Of a DNA stretch of 64,000 nucleotides, positions 17,700-26,305 are shown piece by piece. The first letter of the stretch is position 1. Every line of letters begins with the position of its first letter. The notes under the pieces are model-generated. The model was given only the letters and a program-made list of their open reading frames with translations. It ran no database searches and was not told where the DNA came from. The translations under genes and the position numbers were made by a program. Origin of the DNA: Meishania litoralis. GTDB taxonomy: Bacteria > Bacteroidota > Bacteroidia > Flavobacteriales > Flavobacteriaceae. Location of the stretch: NCBI RefSeq assembly GCF_042611095.1, contig NZ_JBHFPV010000001.1, positions 496,001 to 560,000 on the forward strand. Direction: 5' to 3'.

Positions 17700-17941
17700 T
17701 TACAGTACGTCCTTAAGCACGCGAATATCCCGGCGTACGTCTACTTAAGTTTATGGTTCTCCTATCCAAAGTTTAAGTTTTCGAAGTTCGCAAATGCCAA
17801 ACCCACCATATTTCTTCTTTAAGTTGTGGAGTGTAGCCCCAGATAGACCTTATCCTTTGGTACACCTCCGAGCTGCGCATTCTCGTGTGCCCATTCGATG
17901 GTGAAGACAATCTGTAATTCACCGAATTTTGAACGTTTCAT
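17700..17941 (-). pseudogene. IS3-family OrfA remnant (frameshifted)
   Basis: On the minus strand, ATG at 17941 opens MKRSKFGELQIVF, which closely resembles the start of IS3-group OrfA proteins (MKRSKFTEsQIvFA). After a frameshift near residue 32, a second frame reads ATLHNLKKKYGGFGICELRK, as in OrfA ATFYNWKKKYGGLG..ELRR. A third part, RDIRVLKDVL, fits the helical tail and ends in a stop. Start, middle and tail are thus recognisable but in different frames. No OrfB or clear ends are seen at lower coordinates. An old, dead IS remnant is the simplest reading. Confidence 0.75.
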
Positions 17942-18191
17942 AGGAAAATAATAGTTTAAAGCTACACATTCGTTTTACCGAAAAACTCTAGTTTTAAACA
18001 ACCCTATTTATCGGAAAGAGACAATACAAACAAAATCTGAGTCTTGATGCCTAGACACACAAATGTCTTATAGTTATAAGATTATCATAGAGCCGACTCT
18101 ACTAATGAAAACATTTTACAATTCTATAACAGGAAACTTGAGTTAATTAAAAAAATGTCTATGAAACTATGTCTTTTAAGAATTCAAAACA
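17942..18191 (+). other. Gene-free spacer between the IS3 remnant and the ompH terminator region
   Basis: No convincing gene. The part next to 17942 may be the lost left end of the IS3 element, but I could not define an inverted repeat. Confidence 0.4.
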
Positions 18192-18251
18192 GTCCTAGGG
18201 AATAAAAAAGCATTGACTCTCACTGAATAAAGCTTTTTTATTCCCTAGGAC
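18192..18251 (-). terminator. Perfect 20-bp inverted repeat just after the last ompH stop
   Basis: Arms at 18192-18211 and 18232-18251 are exact reverse complements (GTCCTAGGGAATAAAAAAGC) around a 20-nt loop. On the minus strand it starts 9 nt after the ompH stop, so it can act as a transcript end or 3' stabiliser for the envelope operon. The U-tract lies inside the stem, not after it, so it is not a textbook terminator. Confidence 0.55.
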
Positions 18252-18259
18252 CGAAGTGC

Positions 18260-18769
18260 TTACAATCCCAATTCTTTTTTAACATCGGCCAACAGGTCCT
18301 TGCCCTTGGCGACGATCAGACCAGTGCCCGGTTGTGCATCGATAACATAGTCAAAACCTTGTGCCGCAGCCACTTTTTCAATAGCGGCCTTTGCTTTTTC
18401 AGATATAGGTGCAAACAACTCTTGTTGTTTTTTCTGCATTTCTTGTTGGGCATTCTGTTGAAACTCATTTATACTTTTTTGGTACCCTTGTAGCTCATCA
18501 GCCCTCTTTTTATTTTCTTCTTCCGTTTTCGAGGGAGCCTCGTTCTCATAAAGCGTATATTTATTTTTAAGCTCGGTCATCGAACTTTCTATATCGGCAC
18601 TATAAGTCTCTTGTAATTTCTTTAATTCTGCCTCGGCCGCTTTCATTTCAGGCATTGCGGCCAACAACTGGGTCACATCGATATGGGCGACCTTGCTCTG
18701 AGCCTGGACAAAACCGGTAGCGGCTACAAATAGAACTAGGGCTACGGTTATTTTCTTTACTTGTTTCAT
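18260..18769 (-). CDS. OmpH/Skp family periplasmic chaperone
   Basis: A 169-aa Skp-like chaperone with a cleavable signal (VAATGFVQAQ) and the family start SKVAHIDVTQLLAAMPEM. The middle (residues 50-110) is a long charged helix, the tentacle of the Skp trimer. The C terminus GFDYVIDAQPGTGLIVAKGKD is the family's last strand region. It binds unfolded outer-membrane proteins on the way to BamA. It is the last gene of the bamA operon, 86 nt after the other ompH paralogue. Confidence 0.9.
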   Translation of the reverse strand: MKQVKKITVALVLFVAATGFVQAQSKVAHIDVTQLLAAMPEMKAAEAELKKLQETYSADIESSMTELKNKYTLYENEAPSKTEEENKKRADELQGYQKSINEFQQNAQQEMQKKQQELFAPISEKAKAAIEKVAAAQGFDYVIDAQPGTGLIVAKGKDLLADVKKELGL

Positions 18770-18855
18770 GAGTGTTTAATTAATATTTGAGTTTTATTTT
18801 ATATTTAATGAATGCTGGTCAATGTAAAAAATCGTATTCGCGAATCTTTTCTTTT

Positions 18856-19695
18856 TTAGTTGATACTATCTTTTGGCACTTCTTCCAATTCTTGTTTTCT
18901 TGCATTTTTCTTGGCCTCTCGCTCTTCCAAGAGTTTTTTCCTTCTGGCCTCGTAGGCTTTCTTACGTTCTTCTCTTGCCTTTAATTGTTCCGCCCTTTTC
19001 TCTTCCGCGGTTTTTTCCCTGGCTTCTTGCGCCTGCTTTGCCTTCTCTTGTCTTTCCAATAACGCGTCGGATGGAGTATCGTCTACCTCTTCGCCTTCAA
19101 AGTCCTCCAGACTGTTTCTTGTATCCGCTTTTTTTCTAGGCGCACTTACTTTTCTTGTCCGCGCTATTCCCCTTAGAATGATATCGCTTATATCATGTCT
19201 TTTTTCGGAGTACAACATTACGACATCCGCCGATTTATCAAAAATAAAATCATACTTTTTATTGGCCCCTATTTTCTGTACTTCGTTGAATACCTGATCT
19301 TGGATCGGTTGGATCAACCTGCGCTTTTGTAGCACCAGATCACCCTGAGGTCCGAATCGATCTTGTTGATACCCGATCATTTCTTTTTCAAGGATCTGTA
19401 TTTCCTCTTCCCGCTCACTGATCAATTCGTCGGTCAGCAACACTTTTTCGGCCATAAGATCTTTCTTCATCTGGTCTATGACACTCTGCTGCTGTTCGAT
19501 CTCCACTTTCCATTTTTGCACCTTATCGGCCAATTGCTCGTTGGCCTCGCGATATTCTTCGACATTCTCCAATATATATTCCATATCGACATAGGCTATT
19601 CGAACGCCTCTCGCCTGTGCAAGGGCATACGATGAAAAAAGCACTATCCCTAAAAATAAAAGAACGTTTGATTTTGTCTTTACAAGTTTCATCAC
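18856..19695 (-). CDS. OmpH/Skp family protein with long C-terminal charged coiled coil
   Basis: A 279-aa OmpH paralogue: signal peptide ending ALAQA, then GVRIAYVDMEYILENVEEYR, and a helix to about residue 110. The OmpH end KKYDFIFDKSADVVMLYS is at about 146-163. Residues 190-279 are an unusual highly charged stretch (EKAKQAQEAREKTAEEKR, then KAYEARRKKLLEERE) that should be a long coiled coil. Both OmpH genes sit directly behind bamA, so it should assist outer-membrane protein assembly. The tail is longer than in standard Skp. Confidence 0.85.
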   Translation of the reverse strand: MMKLVKTKSNVLLFLGIVLFSSYALAQARGVRIAYVDMEYILENVEEYREANEQLADKVQKWKVEIEQQQSVIDQMKKDLMAEKVLLTDELISEREEEIQILEKEMIGYQQDRFGPQGDLVLQKRRLIQPIQDQVFNEVQKIGANKKYDFIFDKSADVVMLYSEKRHDISDIILRGIARTRKVSAPRKKADTRNSLEDFEGEEVDDTPSDALLERQEKAKQAQEAREKTAEEKRAEQLKAREERKKAYEARRKKLLEEREAKKNARKQELEEVPKDSIN

Positions 19696-19778
19696 TAAAT
19701 CGTTTTATCCAATAGAAAATATCGTGCCAAAAATGCTAAAACCTTTATAATGAAGTAATTAGCCTGACACAATTTTTT

Positions 19779-22391
19779 TTAAAACTGCTGGCCGATTATG
19801 AAGTGTGTTTCCCATCCGTGTGCCCCTGTCTCTTGGCCCGTGTTATCGGAATCGAAGCCGTAGCCAAAATCGATGCCCAATAAACCAAATGCCGGCATAA
19901 AAATACGTAGCCCCACACCAGCCGATCGTTTAACTTCAAACGGATTAAACTGCTGAAAATTGTTGAAAGCATTACCAGCTTCTAGAAAAGTGAGCATATA
20001 AATCGATGCCGAAGGCTTTAATGTCAGCGGATATCTCAATTCTAAGGAGAATTTATTATACACCAATCCACCTTCTTGTCTCCCTGTCAATGGATCTATA
20101 GGCGTCAACGATTGATTTTCATAACCTCGTAATTGAATAACGTCACGACCGTCCAAGGTGAAATTGCCAAGGCCATCACCCCCAACAAAGAAACGCTCAA
20201 AAGGCACATCGCCGACATCATGGTTATAGGCCCCTAAAAACCCGAATTCGGCATTGGTTCGAAGCACCAATGATTTGTCATCGCGACCGGCCAAAGTGGT
20301 GTACCAATCTCCTTTAAAATTAATCTTATAGTACTCCAACCACTTGAACCGCTCCTCCTCAAGTTTTTCACGTTGACTATTCAAAATAGGTACTCTAGGA
20401 TCGTTTTGTTCCAAATCACGAATCTCTTCCAATAGAGAACTGCTTTCATCTCTTATCGCCCTGAAATCTTTGTTGCTGAACAGCGAATACGGAGGGGTCA
20501 ATTTAGCTGTTACCGAGAAATTCGAGCCTGATCTTGGATATATGCGACCTCCTCCGGTGGCATTTCTTGAAATTCCAAAAGTATAGGTAAAAGAGTTTGA
20601 TTTTCCGTTACCAAAACTAAAGAGGCCTATGTTGTAGTTCTTAAAATCATACAATTGATAGCCCAATGAGTGCGATACGGTAAAAAAGTCGTCGGGCCAT
20701 TGTACCCTTTTGGCAAGCCCTGCGCTTACCCCTGTTATCGCAAATTGTCGTGATTTATCAATATTACGCGTTCTGAAATCATACGAGAATTGCTGGGTTC
20801 GCGAAATCGAAAGATTGAAACGCACCGGTTTCACCCCACCCAACCATGGTTCTGAAAAATTAAGGCTATACACCCTAAAAGTACGGCTCGCCTGCAAACG
20901 CAACGCAAATGTCTGCCCGTCACCCATCGGCACCGGTTTGTAGGCCTCGCCCTTGAATAGGTTCTGAATCGAAAAATTGCTGAAGGAAAGGCCAAGTGTA
21001 CCGATAAAACCACCGCCGCCATAGCCACCCTGCAATTCTATTTGGCTCGAACCGGCCTCGACCAAACTATAATTGATATCAACGGTTCCTTCATTCGGGT
21101 TGGCATTGCCGACCTCGGGTTTGATGTTTTCAGCATCAAAAAAGCCAAGCTGACCTAGTTCACGGATACTTCTAATTATATCGGACTTGTTATACTTTTG
21201 GCCCGGTCTTGTACGCAGTTCCCTAAAAATAACATGGTCATTGGTCTTGTCGTTACCGCTAACCGTAATATGGTTCAAGAAGGTCTCTTTACCCTCGATA
21301 ATACGAATCTCGAAATTGATCGTATCGTTCTCGGCAGAAACTTCTACAGGATTGATATTTGAGAACAGATATCCGTTATTTTGATAGGCATTGGTCAAAT
21401 CGAATGCATCTGGATCCGAATCATCGGCAACGCGTTCGCGCAATAACACACCATTATAGGTATCACCTTTCTTGATACCCAATATAGCGGCCAATTCACG
21501 ATCGGTATAGACCGTATTGCCCACAAAATCGATATCGCCAAAATAGTATTTGTTACCCTCTTCTACCTTGATCTTGATATCTATATTGTTATCATCTACC
21601 TTGATGATCGAATCTGAAAGCACCCTGGCATCACGATAACCGTTTTCAGCATATTTGTCGACCAAAAGATTAAGGTCGTTCTCATAATCATCGCGAATGA
21701 ACTTCGATTTTTTCCAAAATCTTCCAAATCTTTTTTCTTTGGTCTTTTTCATGGCCTTACGCAGCTTCTTGGCCTTTATCTTTTCGTTGCCTTCAAATAC
21801 GATATCGCGGATCTTGACCTTATCGCCTTTCTTGATATTGATTACCATATTTTGGGTGTTGTCGCCCACGGTATCCTTTGCGGTAACTATATTGACCTGG
21901 GCATTTAAATACCCTTGTTTCTTATATTTGTTTTGAAGGTAGTTTTTAGAGTTGGCAATAAGGCTCTGCGTAATCTTCTTTCCTTTTTTTAAATCGGTAT
22001 CTTTTAAAAGCTCATCTACTTTTCGTTCCTTAACCCCATATATTGTTACATTCGACAATGTAGGGCGTTCAAGAATATTCAGCTCAAGGAAAATGTTTTC
22101 CCCTTGAATGTCGGTAATGAAAAATTTAATATCGGAGAAGAGCTCAAGGCCCCAGAGCTTGTTTATGACCTCACTTATCTGATCACCTGGCACGGTAATG
22201 GGCTGGCCGACCCTAAGACCCGTGTACGTTTTGACGGTCTGCTCGTTGTAACTTTGGAGCCCGGTGACTTCCAGACCACCCAAAATATACTTTTTGCCAT
22301 CTTCATAAGAGAAGTCTTGAGCTAAAGTAAAGGTGGTGGTCAAAAATAGTAGTAGAATAAATAAAGGCCCAAGCGGAATGAACCTTTTCAT
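19779..22391 (-). CDS. bamA: Outer membrane protein assembly factor BamA
   Basis: An 870-aa BamA/Omp85 from Met at 22391 (MKRFIPLGPL); a start at 22424 would overlap uppS by 29 nt. A signal peptide (TTTFTLAQ) is followed by POTRA domains at about residues 30-420, with repeated segments such as GNEKIKAKKLRKAMKKTKEK and FVGNTVYTDRELAAILGIK. The C-terminal barrel includes ELQGGYGGGGFIGTLG and the family end FGLLGIDFGYGFD, finishing in a Phe. It folds and inserts outer-membrane barrels. Its neighbours, uppS upstream and two ompH genes downstream, follow the usual Flavobacteriaceae order. Confidence 0.95.
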   Translation of the reverse strand: MKRFIPLGPLFILLLFLTTTFTLAQDFSYEDGKKYILGGLEVTGLQSYNEQTVKTYTGLRVGQPITVPGDQISEVINKLWGLELFSDIKFFITDIQGENIFLELNILERPTLSNVTIYGVKERKVDELLKDTDLKKGKKITQSLIANSKNYLQNKYKKQGYLNAQVNIVTAKDTVGDNTQNMVINIKKGDKVKIRDIVFEGNEKIKAKKLRKAMKKTKEKRFGRFWKKSKFIRDDYENDLNLLVDKYAENGYRDARVLSDSIIKVDDNNIDIKIKVEEGNKYYFGDIDFVGNTVYTDRELAAILGIKKGDTYNGVLLRERVADDSDPDAFDLTNAYQNNGYLFSNINPVEVSAENDTINFEIRIIEGKETFLNHITVSGNDKTNDHVIFRELRTRPGQKYNKSDIIRSIRELGQLGFFDAENIKPEVGNANPNEGTVDINYSLVEAGSSQIELQGGYGGGGFIGTLGLSFSNFSIQNLFKGEAYKPVPMGDGQTFALRLQASRTFRVYSLNFSEPWLGGVKPVRFNLSISRTQQFSYDFRTRNIDKSRQFAITGVSAGLAKRVQWPDDFFTVSHSLGYQLYDFKNYNIGLFSFGNGKSNSFTYTFGISRNATGGGRIYPRSGSNFSVTAKLTPPYSLFSNKDFRAIRDESSSLLEEIRDLEQNDPRVPILNSQREKLEEERFKWLEYYKINFKGDWYTTLAGRDDKSLVLRTNAEFGFLGAYNHDVGDVPFERFFVGGDGLGNFTLDGRDVIQLRGYENQSLTPIDPLTGRQEGGLVYNKFSLELRYPLTLKPSASIYMLTFLEAGNAFNNFQQFNPFEVKRSAGVGLRIFMPAFGLLGIDFGYGFDSDNTGQETGAHGWETHFIIGQQF

Positions 22392-22395
22392 AACG

Positions 22396-23136
22396 CTAGT
22401 TGAGTTGTTCGCTAGTTTTTCCAAATCGTCGTTCTCTGTTCTGGTAATTTCTTATGGCCCCCACTAAATGATGCTCTGTAAAATCGGGCCAAAAAACCTC
22501 AATAAAATATAATTCGGCATACGCTATCTGCCAAAGCAAAAAATTGCTGATCCTATGCTCCCCACTGGTACGGATCAACAAATCTACATCTGGCAAATTG
22601 CGCGTGTAAAGATGGTCATTAATAATGGTTTCATCAATACTTTCGGGCGAAATTATATTATTTTTAACTTTGCTGGAAATCAACCGAATGGCGGTCTTCA
22701 ATTCTTCCCTAGCACCATAATTAAGGGCAAGTGTCAATGTCAATCCTGTATTGCTTTTGGTTTTTTCCTTCACCTCTTCAAGTTCACGAAAGGCTTTTTT
22801 GGGCAGCAAGGTAATATCTCCTATTGTATTTAAGCGAACATTGTTTTCAACGAGGGTGTTTAGTTCTTTACGCAGCGAGGACACCAATATCTTCATCAGT
22901 GTGTCCACTTCCAATTTGGGGCGTTTCCAGTTTTCGGTTGAAAAGGTATACAGGGTAAGGTATTCAATATTGAGTTTTACACAACTTTCAACCGTTCTTC
23001 TTACCGTCGCGACTCCATTTTCATGCCCGAAAACACGAAGCTTCCCTTTCTTTTTGGCCCATCGGCCGTTACCGTCCATGATAATTGCAATATGCCTCGG
23101 AAGATTGGTTCCTTTAATGTCTTCAATGGTATACAT
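22396..23136 (-). CDS. uppS: Isoprenyl transferase (undecaprenyl diphosphate synthase type)
   Basis: A 246-aa cis-prenyltransferase. The catalytic motif IIMDGNGRWAKKKG (Asp at about 20, RW ring) and the C-terminal DLLIRTSGEHRISNFLLWQ (about 180-198) are complete. It makes the C55 carrier lipid for cell-wall and glycan synthesis by adding isopentenyl units. It is soluble and membrane-associated. It lies 8 nt after the DUF6089 gene and 4 nt before bamA, so it is cotranscribed with envelope-assembly genes. Confidence 0.95.
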   Translation of the reverse strand: MYTIEDIKGTNLPRHIAIIMDGNGRWAKKKGKLRVFGHENGVATVRRTVESCVKLNIEYLTLYTFSTENWKRPKLEVDTLMKILVSSLRKELNTLVENNVRLNTIGDITLLPKKAFRELEEVKEKTKSNTGLTLTLALNYGAREELKTAIRLISSKVKNNIISPESIDETIINDHLYTRNLPDVDLLIRTSGEHRISNFLLWQIAYAELYFIEVFWPDFTEHHLVGAIRNYQNRERRFGKTSEQLN

Positions 23137-23144
23137 AACTCGAA

Positions 23145-23840
23145 TTACTCAAAACAATCACCGCAAGGTACTCTACCAAAGGTATATGTAAAAGTAATTC
23201 CTGAAAAAACATACCAATCTTTACTGTTGGTATTACCAAAATCGACATCGATTTGCTGACTTATATTGGATTTTGAAGGATTACTGGCATCAAGATTATC
23301 TGTAAAGGTATAGCGCGCGCCGACTTCGGCCCCAATGATAAATTGCTGCCCTACCCTTAATTTCATACCAATGGTCATCGGTACTGCAAATGAACCATCT
23401 TGCTGGTTGGCGTTGACCAACTGTCCGGCGTTAATATAATTGTAGTCATATCTAAAATAGGTCACACCTGTATATAGATAAGGTGTAAATGCGGGGCCCA
23501 ATTTGTGAAGGTTGTATTCCACAAAATTGAACTCCAAGCCGGCCGAGGCTTCAAAAACAGTATTGTCGACCACAAAGCCTCTTTGCTTTCGTGAAGAAAG
23601 GTTCGATTTCGAGTCGTCTGCCGTGAACTTTCCGCGAATCAAGCTTGCCCGCCAGGCGTATCTTTTGCTAGCGTTCCATTTAAAAAGGCCTCCATAGGCA
23701 AGATTCGAAGGTAGAATGTAATTTGTCCTTCCTACATCTCCGATCATATTTGCTCCTCCCGCAAACAAGCCGATTTCATACATTTGGGCACTGCCCTGGA
23801 CTGCAAATACCAAAAAAATCAGGACAAAACATTTTTTCAT
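23145..23840 (-). CDS. Outer membrane beta-barrel protein, DUF6089 family
   Basis: A 231-aa predicted barrel from Met at 23840 (MKKCFVLIF), with a signal peptide ending QGSAQ. It has MYEIGLFAGGANMIGDVGR at the start and an IGMKLRVGQQFIIGAEVGAR segment in the middle (about 150-170). A Phe-Gly-type final strand is followed by CGDCFE. Members of this family occur between nadK and uppS in Flavobacteriaceae. Function unknown; presence in the bamA operon suggests an outer-membrane role. Confidence 0.75.
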   Translation of the reverse strand: MKKCFVLIFLVFAVQGSAQMYEIGLFAGGANMIGDVGRTNYILPSNLAYGGLFKWNASKRYAWRASLIRGKFTADDSKSNLSSRKQRGFVVDNTVFEASAGLEFNFVEYNLHKLGPAFTPYLYTGVTYFRYDYNYINAGQLVNANQQDGSFAVPMTIGMKLRVGQQFIIGAEVGARYTFTDNLDASNPSKSNISQQIDVDFGNTNSKDWYVFSGITFTYTFGRVPCGDCFE

Positions 23841-23953
23841 GAATAGTAAAAGTTTGTAAGGGCAATTTTTCACATCGATAATTGAACACCCGGTTTACAT
23901 ACCGTTCTCACTTGATAAACAGGTTTTAGGCGTATTTATTGCTTTTTGGAAGT

Positions 23954-24835
23954 CTAATTGCGTCGGTCTTCACCCCATAAAAGTTTCTTACGAAGCGTTT
24001 TCAAAAAACTTTCAGAGGTATATTCTATCATTTTTATCGTGAATTCGGCCTTCTTGATCGTTATTTGTTGACCGTTGGCCACCGACGCTATTCGCGAATC
24101 AAGGGAGACCAAATGATTTTCTTCACGACCGGAAACTTTGAGTCGTATCTCGGTATCGTCAGAAATAACCAGCGGCCTGGCATTCAGGTTATGCGGGGCA
24201 ATCGGTGTCAAAACCAATGATTTGGCCGTAGGTACGATAACCGGCCCGCCGCAGCTCAACGAATAGCCCGTAGAGCCGGTAGGCGTCGATATTATCAAAC
24301 CGTCGGCCCAATAAGAGGTCAGGTATTCATCGTTCAGATAGGTCTCGACGGTAATCATCGAGGTAGTATCTTTTCTACTTACGGTAACCTCGTTCAAGGC
24401 AAAGTTCAAATCGTTGAACTCAGGTATATCACAATCTGAGCTAACGCTCACCAAGCTTCGTTCGACAATATGGTAATCGCCCTTTACAAATTCTTGAACC
24501 ACTTTTCTCACATCTTCTTTGGAAAAAGTCGATAAGAAACCCAGCCTACCCGTATTTACACCGACAATCGGAATTCCGAGATCCCTAACATAAGTGGTCG
24601 CGCGCAAAATGGTGCCGTCACCTCCAAAACTTACGAACATGTCGAACGAGCCGTCCAATCCATCGTGCTCTGTAAAGGTTCGGTAGGTCTTTGCACTGCG
24701 GTTATCTTTCAATAACCTGTAAAAATCATTTTCTAGGTGAGCTTCCGCAGCTATCTTGTCAAGTTCATCAAGAAATTCTACAACGTAGTCAAGAGCCATA
24801 TCTTGATACGTTTGACCGTAAATAGCTACTTTCAT
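23954..24835 (-). CDS. nadK: NAD kinase
   Basis: A 293-aa ATP-NAD kinase that makes NADP+ from NAD+. The nucleotide-binding motif FVSFGGDGTILRA is at about residues 68-80, the second NAD-site motif GVNTGRLGFLS is near 92-102, and STPTGSTGYSLSCGGPV is near 182-198. A DxDE-like beta region follows. The gene is 5 nt downstream of the CBS gene and upstream of the DUF6089 barrel gene. Length and motifs are normal. Confidence 0.95.
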   Translation of the reverse strand: MKVAIYGQTYQDMALDYVVEFLDELDKIAAEAHLENDFYRLLKDNRSAKTYRTFTEHDGLDGSFDMFVSFGGDGTILRATTYVRDLGIPIVGVNTGRLGFLSTFSKEDVRKVVQEFVKGDYHIVERSLVSVSSDCDIPEFNDLNFALNEVTVSRKDTTSMITVETYLNDEYLTSYWADGLIISTPTGSTGYSLSCGGPVIVPTAKSLVLTPIAPHNLNARPLVISDDTEIRLKVSGREENHLVSLDSRIASVANGQQITIKKAEFTIKMIEYTSESFLKTLRKKLLWGEDRRN

Positions 24836-24840
24836 ACTTG

Positions 24841-25497
24841 CTATACGTTGAGATATTTGTCCAAATAGTCGGAACGCTGTTTCAGATCTTCAAGAAATTG
24901 ATCATCGGTATTGCCGAAAAGCACATTGTAATTATACCTTCTAAAAGTTTGTAGAATCTCGTTCAGGTTGGTCGAATTGATTTTTACGGTAACCTGAATG
25001 ACGTCGTTTCTCATATCGGTAATAAAACCACCTATCAGCTTGGCATTATTGCTCTCAATAATCTGGGCAATTTCACTAAAGGAATAATCTTTGATACCTT
25101 TGGCCACAACGATAATACCACCAGGTTCGGTAAAAAATGGAGTGTCTATGAAAACACTTACGACGTCGGTCAAGTCATAATGCCCCAATACCGATTCCTG
25201 ATCATCCAATACGGGTACCAAGTTCGCCTCGTTTCGCGCAAAGGTTTCAAGAACATCCAACCAATTGGTGTCCTTGTCCACAAAAAAAGATTCAAGGGTA
25301 TAGCGATAATCGGCTATCTTTTCTTCCTTCCTGAAATTTTGCACATCGTTACCGCTCAAAACACCAAGAAACCTATCTTTTTCTACTACGGTTGCATGCG
25401 AAAAGGTACTGTCCTTAAAAAAACGGATTATATCATTCATGGAATCCTCCATGCTAAAAACCGGGATGTTGGGTACAATAAGATCCTGAATGTGCAT
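24841..25497 (-). CDS. CBS domain-containing protein
   Basis: A 218-aa soluble protein with a tandem CBS pair in the first about 125 residues (MEDSMNDIIRFFKDSTFSHA and EKDRFLGVLSGNDV, then ANLVPVLDDQESVLGHYD). It is followed by an ACT-like domain (GGIIVVAKGIKDYSFSEIAQ, about 130-149). CBS pairs bind adenosyl compounds. The gene is the first of the nadK-uppS-bamA operon and is divergent from pdxJ, with about 90 nt between them. The cofactor and target are unknown. Confidence 0.8.
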   Translation of the reverse strand: MHIQDLIVPNIPVFSMEDSMNDIIRFFKDSTFSHATVVEKDRFLGVLSGNDVQNFRKEEKIADYRYTLESFFVDKDTNWLDVLETFARNEANLVPVLDDQESVLGHYDLTDVVSVFIDTPFFTEPGGIIVVAKGIKDYSFSEIAQIIESNNAKLIGGFITDMRNDVIQVTVKINSTNLNEILQTFRRYNYNVLFGNTDDQFLEDLKQRSDYLDKYLNV

Positions 25498-25554
25498 AGT
25501 TCTAAATATAACGCAAAATACAAATATAAAATATCAAAAGGCATGCCTAATTTG

Positions 25555-25562
25555 TATTTTTG
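25555..25562 (+). promoter_or_regulatory. Possible -7 element of pdxJ (TATTTTTG)
   Basis: TATTTTTG matches TAnnTTTG and lies 27 nt before the pdxJ start. The -33 box is not clear. Confidence 0.4.
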
Positions 25563-25588
25563 CCCTGAACAAAAAGGATATTGACCCC

Positions 25589-26305
25589 ATGGCAAAACTT
25601 AGTGTAAACGTCAATAAAATAGCTACACTTCGAAATTCAAGAGGTGGAAACGTGCCCGACTTGATCAAGGTTGCATCTGATGTTGAGAGATTTGGAGCCC
25701 AAGGTATCACAATCCACCCGCGACCCGATGAACGACATATTCGCTATCAAGACGCTAGGGACCTTAAAAAGACCGTCAAGACAGAATTCAATATTGAGGG
25801 CAACCCAATCCAAAAGTTCGTAGACCTTGTTTTAGAAGTCGGTCCGACCCAGGTCACTTTGGTGCCCGACGCAGTCGATGCCATTACCTCGAATGCCGGT
25901 TGGGATACCGTCGAGCATCGTTCATTTCTCAAAGATGTCATTACCACTTTTAAGAAAAACGGCATCCGTACATCGATTTTTGTCGATGCCGATGTCAAGA
26001 TGATCGAAGGGGCGGCCGCCACGGGTACGGATCGTATCGAATTATATACCGAAAGCTATGCACAAAAGTATGCGACAGGTGCACACGGCGAAGCGGTCTC
26101 CCCATTTACAGAAGTTGCTAAAATTGCCCATTCACTGGGACTCGGCGTAAATGCCGGACATGACCTAAGCCTCGACAATATCAAATTTTTTAAAGAGAAC
26201 GTACCCTATTTGCTGGAAGTATCCATTGGTCATGCCCTGATTTGCGAGTCATTGTATCTCGGACTCGACAATGTGATAAACATGTATTTGAACAAGCTGA
26301 AATGA
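25589..26305 (+). CDS. pdxJ: Pyridoxine 5'-phosphate synthase
   Basis: A 238-aa TIM-barrel enzyme that condenses 1-deoxyxylulose 5-phosphate with 3-amino-2-oxopropyl phosphate to form pyridoxine phosphate. The start MAKLSVNVNKIATLRNSRGG is the family N terminus; Met at 25589 is chosen because an upstream start (25490) would enter the promoter region. Active-site pieces: GITIHPRPDERHI (about 46-58), EGNPI (70s), TLVPDA and DRIELYTESYA. The C terminus has GLGVNAGHDLSLDN. Its stop overlaps the start of an alpha/beta hydrolase gene by 3 nt (ATGA). Confidence 0.95.
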   Translation: MAKLSVNVNKIATLRNSRGGNVPDLIKVASDVERFGAQGITIHPRPDERHIRYQDARDLKKTVKTEFNIEGNPIQKFVDLVLEVGPTQVTLVPDAVDAITSNAGWDTVEHRSFLKDVITTFKKNGIRTSIFVDADVKMIEGAAATGTDRIELYTESYAQKYATGAHGEAVSPFTEVAKIAHSLGLGVNAGHDLSLDNIKFFKENVPYLLEVSIGHALICESLYLGLDNVINMYLNKLK

